From Paenibacillus xylanilyticus (GTDB taxonomy: Bacteria; Bacillota; Bacilli; Paenibacillales; Paenibacillaceae), in NCBI RefSeq assembly GCF_009664365.1, contig NZ_CP044310.1, positions 1,685,001 to 1,749,000 on the forward strand: a stretch of DNA of 64,000 nt. The letters run 5' to 3'. The notes under the pieces are model-generated. The model was not told the origin of the DNA, ran no database searches, and saw nothing but the letters and a program-made list of their open reading frames with translations. This document shows positions 26,196 to 33,743 of the stretch, piece after piece. The translations under genes and the position numbers were made by a program. Numbering within the stretch: the stretch's first letter is position 1; each line of letters starts with the position of its first letter.

Positions 26196-26717
26196 ATGGA
26201 AAAAGGGAGAATTATATTTTTGAATGGTGTAACAAGTTCAGGTAAAACCTCAATAGTAGAGGCTATGCAAACTTACTCTGAACCGTTTTTTTATGTTGTG
26301 GCCAATGATCTTTTTGAAAATACGATTGGTGATAAGCATCTACAGGATAATTACTGGAAGCATCTAAGTGAAGCCATAATGATGATGTATCACACAGCAA
26401 CATTATTTTCGGATCATGGAAAGAATATTTTAATCGATGGGATCCTTGTTGAAAGACCTGAGTTAAAGCCACATTACGATAAGGTCATAGAAATTTTTAA
26501 TGGGTATCCTTTGGATATTGTTGAAGTGTATTGTCCTTTGGATATCTGTCGTAAGAGAAATGTAGAACGTGGTGACAGAAGAGAAGATCAATCTGATGAG
26601 CAAAACAAAATAATGTCGCATAACATTCGCTATAGCTGCTCAGTCGATACAAGTTTAAATACGCCAGAAGAATGTGCGAAAATTATTATTACATCCTTAT
26701 TTCAAAACGATAAATAA
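26196..26717 (+). CDS. Chloramphenicol-phosphotransferase-like P-loop kinase
   Basis: 173 residues. The Walker A loop lies at residues 10-18 (LNGVTSSGKTS). The context GRIIFLNGVTSSGKTS followed later by ILIDGILVERPEL and VEVYCPLDICRKRNVERGDRR matches the CPT family. Characterised members phosphorylate chloramphenicol, but many chromosomal homologues have unknown substrates. The ATG at 26196 has AAGGAAG 9 nt upstream. It follows site I by about 57 nt, and the next gene is only 26 nt downstream with no site between. Confidence 0.82.
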   Translation: MEKGRIIFLNGVTSSGKTSIVEAMQTYSEPFFYVVANDLFENTIGDKHLQDNYWKHLSEAIMMMYHTATLFSDHGKNILIDGILVERPELKPHYDKVIEIFNGYPLDIVEVYCPLDICRKRNVERGDRREDQSDEQNKIMSHNIRYSCSVDTSLNTPEECAKIIITSLFQNDK

Positions 26718-26743
26718 TCATAAAATTACAGTTAGGAGCCTCT

Positions 26744-27463
26744 ATGAAGCGAACAATTATGATTAGCGATATACATGGATGCATTGATCAATTGAATCAA
26801 ATGCTGCATCTGAACCAATTTAATTCGATAGATGATCAGTTGATTTTGCTGGGGGATTATGTAGATAGAGGGCCAAACATCAAAGCAGTAGTTGATAAAG
26901 TCATCGAATTAGTAACTGAGCATCATGCCATTGCTTTACGGGGTAATCATGACCAACGATTGGTTGATTTAATAAATAATGATAGCGAATTGGTTAGATC
27001 TAAATTTATTGAACATGGGGGAATACCAACCCTTCAAAGTTATTGTGATATGAATATCATAGATAGCGAAGTGTCTAATGAGATATTTAATCAATTGAAG
27101 GCTACAATGATGACTTCTTATGGTCACCACATCGATTTTTTAAGTAAATTGCCTTTATATCACGAAGACGATCATCACATTTATGTTCATGCGGGGTTGA
27201 ATCCGAGTGTTATGGACTGGAAGAACCAGTCAGAGCATGATTTTATGTATATTAAAGATGAATTCATTCGACATACTTTTGAGAATCTAAACAAAAAAGT
27301 TATCTTTGGACATACACGAACGATGGATATCCATGGCACATCCGATATTTGGTTTAGTGATGATAAGATCGGAATTGATGGCGGGTGTGCATATGGAATG
27401 CAGCTGAATTGTTTAATTTTCCAAGAAGGATTGTATATAACGGAGCAGGTAAAGAACTGCTGA
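26744..27463 (+). CDS. Metallophosphoesterase, PPP-type serine/threonine phosphatase or Ap4A-hydrolase-like
   Basis: 239 residues. The metal-binding motifs are complete: ISDIHGCIDQL (GDxH), LLGDYVDRGP (GDxxDRG) and ALRGNHDQRL (GNHE/D). VYVHAGLNP and VIFGHTRT supply the C-terminal His residues. Small bacterial PPP-type enzymes include PrpE/PrpA phosphatases and nucleotide hydrolases. TAGGAGCCTCT precedes the ATG. It appears to share a cassette with the CPT-like kinase gene. Confidence 0.88.
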   Translation: MKRTIMISDIHGCIDQLNQMLHLNQFNSIDDQLILLGDYVDRGPNIKAVVDKVIELVTEHHAIALRGNHDQRLVDLINNDSELVRSKFIEHGGIPTLQSYCDMNIIDSEVSNEIFNQLKATMMTSYGHHIDFLSKLPLYHEDDHHIYVHAGLNPSVMDWKNQSEHDFMYIKDEFIRHTFENLNKKVIFGHTRTMDIHGTSDIWFSDDKIGIDGGCAYGMQLNCLIFQEGLYITEQVKNC

Positions 27464-27469
27464 AAGTTA

Positions 27470-27560
27470 ATCTGGATTGCAGGGGACATATACTAAAATC
27501 ATATCCATTGTCGTATAAGTCGCTTGAGCGTCGTCAGTACAAGAACGTTGTATGAAATCT
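27470..27560 (+). repeat. attC-like site J (degraded)
   Basis: The right arm TCGTCAGTACAAGAACGTTG then TATGAAATC (27531-27559) matches TCGTGAATACAAGAACGTTATATG with three changes. The left arm is not clear; TAATCTGGATTGCAGGGG at 27468 may be its remnant. It lies between the phosphoesterase gene and the lipoprotein gene, whose ATG is 17 nt after the right arm. Confidence 0.45.
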
Positions 27561-27575
27561 TTGAGAAGGTGCGAA

Positions 27576-28025
27576 ATGAATAAATGGATCGTACTCTTAA
27601 TTTGTTTCCTTCTATTTGCAACAGGTTGCAGTACTACATACAGAATCAACACCGATACAACGAAAGAATTAACAAAAAAATTGAAAGAACTTTCTCCGTC
27701 AATCGAAAAAGTCCAATTTACATTTACTCGTCCAAACCTTTCTTGCAGAATAGATATGAGCGAGGTACCGAGTAAAGAGGAACTGGAATTCATTCTTATG
27801 GAAATGGACGAATTTTCAACTGTAGATAACATCAACGAAATTGCTCAAAGTGTCAAATGGGGCTTGGAAATATCCAATATCTATCTGGATATCAACACGG
27901 ATCAAAATAAAGAGACAATTGAACATGCATATTATGCTAGGTATTTCAAGACATCCGACGCCAGTGACCACTCAGATACAAACATTGAGGGGTACGAGAC
28001 GTGGTATGAGTTGACCGAAGAATAG
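27576..28025 (+). CDS. Small lipoprotein of unknown function
   Basis: 149 residues. The signal peptide MNKWIVLLICFLLFATGC ends in the lipobox FATGC. The mature part (TTYRINTDTTKELTKKLKELSPSIEKVQFTFTRPNLSCRIDM) looks like a small alpha/beta domain; no family is recognised. The ATG at 27576 has GAGAAGGTG upstream. It is the last gene of the cassette-like block. Next downstream is the terminator of the − strand binding-protein fragment. Confidence 0.72.
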   Translation: MNKWIVLLICFLLFATGCSTTYRINTDTTKELTKKLKELSPSIEKVQFTFTRPNLSCRIDMSEVPSKEELEFILMEMDEFSTVDNINEIAQSVKWGLEISNIYLDINTDQNKETIEHAYYARYFKTSDASDHSDTNIEGYETWYELTEE

Positions 28026-28097
28026 AATTGGGTATGTATCCTTTTTAAAACCACTCAGAGGTTCTCATAAACAAGGGGTGGTTATCCTAATCTTGAG

Positions 28098-28144
28098 CGA
28101 AAAACAAGCCGAAGCGGCAGAAATATACGCTTCGGCTTGTTTTG
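28098..28144. terminator. Terminator hairpin, copy 1
   Basis: AAAACAAGCCGAAGCG and CGCTTCGGCTTGTTTT form a 16-bp stem around an 11-nt loop. The same stem with a different loop lies at 31701-31741, as part of the direct repeat described separately. Confidence 0.85.
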
Positions 28145-28179
28145 GTTTGTTTACTGTTCAACTCAAATCTAACCCAATC

Positions 28180-28930
28180 TTACTTCGCACTTACCGACTC
28201 AAACCAATCATTCACTTCTTGCGTGATCTGATCACCGCCATTGGATTTCCAATTGGCGACGAATTGGTCAAAGGCATCAATCGGCAGTTTGCCGTAGATG
28301 ATTTTGTTGAAGGTTTCCATCTCGGACTGGCGAAGCAGGTTCCATTTGGAGACCATGGTTGGTGTGGCTGCGCCGGAGAAGTAGTTCTGTTTGCGAATGT
28401 CGAGCTGCGACATCACGACTTTGGCAGCGGCCCAGTTTTCAGGTTTGCGGAACTCGGCCATTTGTTTCTCGTAAGGGGTTTCGGGTTTCTCACCGTCAGC
28501 CAGCTTCACGAGGGTTTTCATGTACAGATCTGGAATACGAGCCGGACCCGTCAGGAACGGGAACTCGTTGGAGAAGTCTTTGATCTTCTCTTTGTCACTG
28601 GTCGGTTGACCGTCTACGATATCCCAGTCGTATCCTTTGGCGAAGCCGTATTCATACTTACTGCCAGCAGCCGGGTTAGCCAGGTTATCGAGCAAGTAAT
28701 TGTAGTACAGGAAGATGGCTTCTGGATGCTTGGCATCCTTGTTGATCATGATACTTGCGTTGACACCAGAGTTCTGCCACTTCGTACCGATCTTGCCGTC
28801 AGGACCTGCTGGAACGGGATAGGCTTTGATTTTCGCGCCAGGTACGTTCTTGATCAGATCGGATGCAGGCAAGTCTAGAACCCAGTTGAAGCCTGGCAGG
28901 ATGCCCGCGTGCCCGGCATAGGTCGACGTT
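28180..28930 (-). pseudogene. 5'-truncated extracellular solute-binding protein gene
   Basis: About 245 codons equal to the C-terminal 43% of the intact binding protein encoded at 31775-33454 (GILPGFNWV…GPDGKIGTKWQNSGVNASIMINKDAKHPEAIF…). Signal peptide, lipobox and N-terminal lobe are absent, and the apparent start codons have no relation to the intact gene. The fragment stops where the sigma-factor gene ends. It is almost certainly non-functional, but it could recombine with the intact copy. Confidence 0.85.
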
Positions 28931-28931
28931 A

Positions 28932-29486
28932 TCAAATCAGTTTTTTTGGAGATTGTGAAGTAATTTTTTTTCGGGCTCTAGCTAATCTTTGTGTAAATAC
29001 AGACTCTGTTAAATGAAGTTCTTGACAGATATCACGATACGTTTTTCCCTCCACATAAAATAATAGAAGAGCTACTTGATAGTCTAATTTCAACTCGCCA
29101 ATTGCCCTGTAAAGTTCTTCATTAGTCTCTGTTCTCTCTACTTCTCGTTCCACAGTAAGTGCATCACTGAGAGTTTCAGTATTGTAACTGCAGGGGTGTG
29201 CCAAAAAGCGGCGTTCTCTATTCAATTTTCTTAAGTAATCTAAAGTAGTATTATAGGTCAATCGTTTAATCCAGGCTGGGATATTTGCATCTGATCTAAT
29301 ATATGGACCCTTTGTGATTGCTTTAATGAAAGCATCCTGAATAATATCTTCTGTTAAAGAATGATCAAGTATCATGGAATAAACGCTCGGATATACGAAC
29401 TTGTAAAAAGAGCTATACACCTTTTCCTGAATTGTTGAATCAACACTGTCTAGTGGGTCTCTAAAAAAATCAAACCATTGAACCAT
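28932..29486 (-). CDS. ECF-type RNA polymerase sigma factor
   Basis: 184 residues. Region 2 reads YPSVYSMILDHSLTEDIIQDAFIKAITKGPYIRSDANIPAWIKRLTYNTTLDYLRKLNRE. Region 4 reads LYRAIGELKLDYQVALLLFYVEGKTYRDICQELHLTESVFTQRLARARKKI. No anti-sigma gene with the usual ZAS domain is adjacent. The divergent gene at 29799 encodes a membrane-anchored protein that could be part of its regulon. The 3' end abuts the truncated binding-protein gene, which marks a recombination joint. GGAGGACACGT precedes the ATG. Confidence 0.9.
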   Translation of the reverse strand: MVQWFDFFRDPLDSVDSTIQEKVYSSFYKFVYPSVYSMILDHSLTEDIIQDAFIKAITKGPYIRSDANIPAWIKRLTYNTTLDYLRKLNRERRFLAHPCSYNTETLSDALTVEREVERTETNEELYRAIGELKLDYQVALLLFYVEGKTYRDICQELHLTESVFTQRLARARKKITSQSPKKLI

Positions 29487-29798
29487 ACGTGTCCTCCATA
29501 AATTTTTATGTAATTAACACGAAACAGAACAATCTCTTCATTGTTAATTATACATCTTATATGGAATAATAAGTTATTTAATTTCGTTGATTCATATCAC
29601 TAATAATTCAATTGACTTTTAAATTTTACATATTCATACTTTTTTCGTTAGATAATGCAGATTGTAACGTTATATATGTATGCACCTTTACACCATGAAT
29701 TTAATTCTGCGAAGGCTTGGGAGGAGCTGATAAGGAAAGGAGGGCGTTAATTATGTGTTAAGCTTAAAGAAACAAAGGCAGAAGTGAGGTATGGATAT
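29487..29798. other. Divergent promoter region between sigma factor and membrane protein genes
   Basis: No gene is present. The region is very AT-rich. TGTAACGTTATATATGTATG around 29664 could hold an ECF-type −35 (GTAAC) but no spacing can be fixed by eye. GGAAAGGAGG at about 29736 looks like a ribosome site, but the ATG after it is followed at once by a stop (ATG TGT TAA). Confidence 0.4.
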
Positions 29799-30401
29799 AT
29801 GATGAAAAAAAGATCTAAATACTTAATCTTGCTTTTTATGTTTATTGTGATTGTATCTATTCTGTTTTTTTTGAATTTTAACAAAAAGGAAGCCAATGAG
29901 CCAGTTGTGAATGGAAATATTATTCAAGTTAAAAACTTTGATCTGGATGCTAAATCAACAAATTTAAAGACAATGACAGAAGGGTCGATATTCGTTGAGG
30001 GTGAAAAGGAGCATATTGATCATATCAAAATAGTAGCACATGTAGAGATTGACCCCGTTGACTGGGGTGGTGTTGCATTTTATATCCCTGATCAATGGAG
30101 TGTCTCCAGCATCACCAGTAGTTATCCTGAACATCAACCAAAGTTAAAGCCCGCTGAGTATGTATCAACCTGGATGAATTCTTCTGATGACTCTTCTTGG
30201 CGCACGATGATCGAAATTGGGAGAGAACGGAATTTTACAGCAAATGGCGGAGGAACTGGAACGATTGTGATCGATTTAAGTCCGGATCAAAAGGGTATGT
30301 CCCCCTCTGAGTCATTAAAAATTGGTATTGAGGTTGGGTCAGAAGAGAAAAATGGAAAAAGAGTTATGGGTACAGATTCTGTTGAAGTTCCTGTATTTTA
30401 A
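29799..30401 (+). CDS. Membrane-anchored extracytoplasmic protein, unknown function
   Basis: About 200 residues. After MMKKRSKY comes one hydrophobic segment (residues 8-25), then an external domain rich in beta-strands (DHIKIVAHVEIDPVDWGGVAFYIPDQWSVSSITSSYPEHQPKL) ending VMGTDSVEVPVF. No family is recognised. Start at 29799 with TGAGG about 9 nt upstream; an in-frame GTG at 29784 is less likely. It is divergent from the ECF sigma gene and is followed by a secreted-protein pseudogene. Confidence 0.65.
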   Translation: MMKKRSKYLILLFMFIVIVSILFFLNFNKKEANEPVVNGNIIQVKNFDLDAKSTNLKTMTEGSIFVEGEKEHIDHIKIVAHVEIDPVDWGGVAFYIPDQWSVSSITSSYPEHQPKLKPAEYVSTWMNSSDDSSWRTMIEIGRERNFTANGGGTGTIVIDLSPDQKGMSPSESLKIGIEVGSEEKNGKRVMGTDSVEVPVF

Positions 30402-30458
30402 AGTACTTAATTGTGATTCTTTTGTTTTGAGAAACGAATACAAAGGGAGTTGACCTAA

Positions 30459-31673
30459 ATGAATTCATTATTAAGAAAGCCTTTTAAAAAAGCAGTAAGC
30501 GCACTGCTAATTACAAGTATTTTTTCGACAATATTGTTTGGAAACTATGCTTTTGCAGCGGATCAACCTGTCAATCATACATAGGCAAGTAATTCTCTGA
30601 CTTGGAAGTAAGCTGGAAATAATCATTATGATATCTACAGCGCTTATTCGATTGGGTTTATGGGTGCGGAATGGTCAAGTGCTCGCCGAGCGTGGGGATT
30701 CAACTATAGATTGGTTGGAACAGGAGCAAGCAGATACAACGATAAAGCGACGAGTAGAATAAGAATAGCAGCATTTGAAATAGAAGGAACCTCGAATACA
30801 AGCAAATTAGCTTTATGGTCTAGCGCAGACAGTAAGTATATTGGCTCTGCGCCAGAATCTTCAGGTTCAAAACCAGGCTATAGCTCTCTTGCAGGCGCTG
30901 TTATTGGTTTTGCAATTACAGCTATTAACAATTTAAGTGCTGGATATGCATGGTCAGTTGTTGGATTAATTGATGCAATGCGTAGTACAGTGGATGACGT
31001 TATTTCGACAGATAATCGTTTATGGAGGAAGTGGGATTGGTCATCGGATATTTCAGATACCGGTCAGTACTTCTGGTTCATCGCTGATGTGGAGCCTAAC
31101 CAGACCGCCCAAATATCAACTGAATATATGATTTTTGGTCCGGGTTATGAACTCTTATCTGCGGGTGTAAGATACCGGAATCTTGAAGCTGGTAGTGCAG
31201 GAAGGAGTTTAGCAGCTAAAACGAATGAGGAATGGAACCCGGGAATGATGTCGGCTACGGAAAAAGAAGAGTATGGAATTGAAGAAATTCCAAGAGAGCA
31301 GTTTGATAAAAGAGCAAAGGAACTGAATATCTCTTCCAGAAGTATTGAGGAATTTACGAATTCAGATGAAGACGTTTTTTATTACGCACATGATTTTAAG
31401 GAATATGAAGTAAGCCAACCTGAGCTTGCGGCCACTTCGTCGTCTAAAACTGATTTAATTCAAGAAATAAATCAAAGCTTGGAAAGAAGTTCAAAAATTG
31501 TAGAAGCCTTCTCAACTAACGAAGTTCTCCAGGAAGAGGATCAGGCTATTATTGAGAAACATACGATCAAAATAATGAAATTGAAAGAACTCTTAAACAA
31601 GGTGCAATCCTTAAATGAAGAGGATTCAGGAGCTATAAATGCTCAAAGGAAAGCTTTCCAAAACGAAGCTTAG
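30459..31673 (+). pseudogene. Secreted protein of unknown function with two in-frame stop codons
   Basis: A normal start (GGGAGTTGACCTAA then ATG 30459) leads to a signal peptide, MNSLLRKPFKKAVSALLITS and on to YAFAADQ. The frame meets TAG at 30582-30584 and TAA at 30609-30611. It then stays open for 354 codons to 31673 in the same frame (…YSAYSIGFMGAEWSSARRAWGFNYRLVG…). The two stops lie only 8 codons apart. The mature part has a globular domain and a C-terminal acidic helical region (LIQEINQSLERSSKIVEAF). The family is not recognised. Unless the stops are read through, the secreted form cannot be made; an internal ATG at 30660 would give a 337-residue product without signal peptide. Confidence 0.75.
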
Positions 31674-31698
31674 AATAAAGCTGGGTTAACTAGATATA

Positions 31699-32525
31699 GA
31701 AAAACAAGCCGAAGCGTGTATCTTACCGCTTCGGCTTGTTTTGTTTACTCTTTATTTTTCAAAAAATCCAAATCTTACTTCGCACTCACCGACTTAAACC
31801 AATCATTCACTTCTTGCGTGATCTGATCTCCGCCATTGGATTTCCAGTTGGCGACGAATTGATCAAAGGCATCGATCGGCAGTTTGCCGTAGATGATTTT
31901 GTTGAAGGTTTCCATCTCGGACTGGCGAAGCAGGTTCCATTTGGAGACCATGGTTGGTGTGGCTGCGCCGGTGAAGTAGTTTTGTTTACGAATGTCGAGC
32001 TGCGACATCACGACTTTGGCAGCGGCCCAGTTTTCGGGTTTGCGGAACTCGGCCATTTGTTTCTCGTATGGGGTTTCTGGTTTCTCGCCGTCAGCCAGCT
32101 TCACGAGGGTTTTCATATACAGATCTGGAATACGAGCCGGACCCGTCAGGAACGGGAACTCGTTGGAGAAGTCTTTGATCTTCTCTTTGTCACTGGTCGG
32201 TTGACCGTCTACGATATCCCAGTCGTAACCTTTGGCAAAGCCGTACTCATATGGACTGCCCGCTGCCGGGTTGGCCAGGTTATCGAGCAGGTAGTTGTAG
32301 TATAGGAAAATGGCTTCCGGATGCTTGGCATCCTTGTTGATCATGATACTGGCGTTGACGCCAGAGTTCTGCCACTTCGTGCCGATCTTGCCGTCTGGTC
32401 CAGCCGGAATAGGGTAGGCTTTGTATTTCGCGCCAGGTACATTCTTGAGCAGGTCCGGTGCTGGCCAGTCGGGTACCCAGTTTGCGCCAGGCAGGATGCC
32501 TGCCGTACCAGCAGTCCAGCTTTCA
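31699..32525. repeat. Long direct repeat, copy 2 (within intact binding-protein gene)
   Basis: Partner of the repeat at 28098-28930. It covers the terminator hairpin and the 3' half of the intact solute-binding gene. The regions just outside the coding part have diverged more than the coding part. Confidence 0.85.
31700..31742. terminator. Terminator hairpin, copy 2
   Basis: AAAACAAGCCGAAGCG and CGCTTCGGCTTGTTTT pair around the loop TGTATCTTAC. It ends the − strand binding-protein transcript and probably also the + strand pseudogene. Confidence 0.85.
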
Positions 32526-33454
32526 GCAGACTTGCCTTCGTCCCACAGCGCGGAGTCGGTATGGATATACCCTTTGTTCATCCATTCATTCAGCTTCGCA
32601 AGGGCTTGTTTGGCACCGGGATTAATGGAGCCGTACTCCAGATTGCCGTTCGCGTCCTTGTTCCATTGTTCCTGGATCGTGCCGTAAGCGCCGAATAACC
32701 AGTCGAGCGAGCCCATCCAGGTGTTGGTGTTATTTTTCAGCGAGATCGCCAGTGGGAATACTTTATCCGGAGACAGGCCGTCCGGGTTCTCGTTTTTGAA
32801 TTTGTCCATGATGTTCTCAAGATCTGCGATGGTCTTAGGTGCTTTCAGGTTCAGCTTCTCCATCCAGTCTTCTCTGAGCCAGAGCAGGGTATCGTCGTTA
32901 TCGGTGTACTCCAGGATCGGCATGTTGTATCTCTTGCCATCCTTGGTGAACGGGTACCACAGCTCGGGATGCGCTGCAACGTGATCCTTCAGGATTTGGT
33001 TGGCGTACTTGTCGAACAGTTCATCGATGGCGATGAATTGACCGGAGTCGATCAGCTGATTGGTGAGTACCGCGTTCGTTGGAACGGATACGAAATCAGG
33101 CAATTTCTCGCCTGAAGCGATAGCCAGCTGCAGCTTCTGTCTGTATTGATCGTCATTAGCCGGATACCATGAATCCTTATGCTTCATGCCCAGCGTTTCG
33201 AGCATCCAGCGATCGTGAACGTTGTTCTCTTTGGTGTCACCTTGCACATATTTCTTCGGCATACGAACCGAACTGAACTCAATGGGTGGGTCGTATTTTC
33301 CTTTGGCAAAAGCAGCTTCAGCTTCGGCTGAGCCGACCGTCGCCGTTGTATCGTCTGTACCATTCTCGCTGGCTGAATCGCCACTGCCGCACGCAGTGAT
33401 GGTGATGAGTGCGATGACCATGAGCAAGGACCACCATGTTTTGAATTTGATCAT
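31775..33454 (-). CDS. ABC transporter extracellular solute-binding lipoprotein (LplA/family 1 type)
   Basis: 559 residues. The signal peptide ends in the lipobox ITACG at about residue 22, followed by a Ser/Gly/Asp linker. FDKYANQILKDHVAAHPELWYPFTKDGKRYNMP and the later KDAKHPEAIFLYYNYLLDN are typical of the large oligosaccharide-binding proteins of Paenibacillus. In the family it delivers sugars to LplB/YtcP-type permeases, which are encoded here at 37727-39580 on the other strand. TAGGGGGATTG precedes the ATG. It lies next to the YesN/YesM pair on the same strand, separated by a structured repeat. Confidence 0.92.
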   Translation of the reverse strand: MIKFKTWWSLLMVIALITITACGSGDSASENGTDDTTATVGSAEAEAAFAKGKYDPPIEFSSVRMPKKYVQGDTKENNVHDRWMLETLGMKHKDSWYPANDDQYRQKLQLAIASGEKLPDFVSVPTNAVLTNQLIDSGQFIAIDELFDKYANQILKDHVAAHPELWYPFTKDGKRYNMPILEYTDNDDTLLWLREDWMEKLNLKAPKTIADLENIMDKFKNENPDGLSPDKVFPLAISLKNNTNTWMGSLDWLFGAYGTIQEQWNKDANGNLEYGSINPGAKQALAKLNEWMNKGYIHTDSALWDEGKSAESWTAGTAGILPGANWVPDWPAPDLLKNVPGAKYKAYPIPAGPDGKIGTKWQNSGVNASIMINKDAKHPEAIFLYYNYLLDNLANPAAGSPYEYGFAKGYDWDIVDGQPTSDKEKIKDFSNEFPFLTGPARIPDLYMKTLVKLADGEKPETPYEKQMAEFRKPENWAAAKVVMSQLDIRKQNYFTGAATPTMVSKWNLLRQSEMETFNKIIYGKLPIDAFDQFVANWKSNGGDQITQEVNDWFKSVSAK

Positions 33455-33562
33455 TGTTCAATCCCCCTACGGTGTATGATCTTTACAAGTGTAACTGTAC
33501 CAAGTCGGGCGGGAGGGCATCTATATGAGTTTGTTAGTTTCGATAGGACTCTATTAGTGAAA

Positions 33563-33727
33563 GTTCAAAAAGATCGGTTTTCAGTACCGAGAAGATGGGA
33601 TAAAGCTAGAAATGGAGTAGCGGAGCGTAGGAAGCTACGTGAGCAACGGACATTTCGGCTGAATTCCATATTCGATGCAGATGATGCCGTTAGGCATGAT
33701 TCGTAATCAAAAGCGGACTTTTTGAAC
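33563..33727. mobile_element. MITE-like or structured repeat element with terminal inverted repeats
   Basis: The ends are GTTCAAAAAGATCGGTTTT and AAAAGCGGACTTTTTGAAC, an inverted repeat of about 19 bp with two mismatches. The inside contains further hairpins: CGTAGGAAGCTACG and ATGCCGTTAGGCAT. It has no coding frame. From memory, very similar elements are dispersed in Paenibacillus genomes, but I could not verify copy number here. It occupies the gap between the response-regulator gene and the binding-protein gene. Confidence 0.6.
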
Positions 33728-33743
33728 AACCTCTATATGCTGT

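Larger units (their letters stand above)
28098..28930. repeat. Long direct repeat, copy 1 (3' half of binding-protein gene)
   Basis: This segment matches 31699-32525 along almost its whole length, with scattered substitutions. The encoded proteins differ in only a few residues over about 240 positions (for example SGAATPT against TGAATPT, WFESVSAK against WFKSVSAK). The two copies are in the same orientation and bracket the ECF-sigma island. Similarity ends near 28930, exactly where the sigma-factor gene begins. Confidence 0.85.

Noticed and set aside
12750..27560. CRISPR array as explanation of the repeats
   Set aside because: Repeats are 0.5-2 kb apart with genes between, have variable middles, and no cas genes are present.
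12750..27560. Repeats as Vibrio VCR sites or known class 1 attC elements
   Set aside because: Only layout and short boxes agree; the sequences are not VCR copies, so I call them attC-like only.
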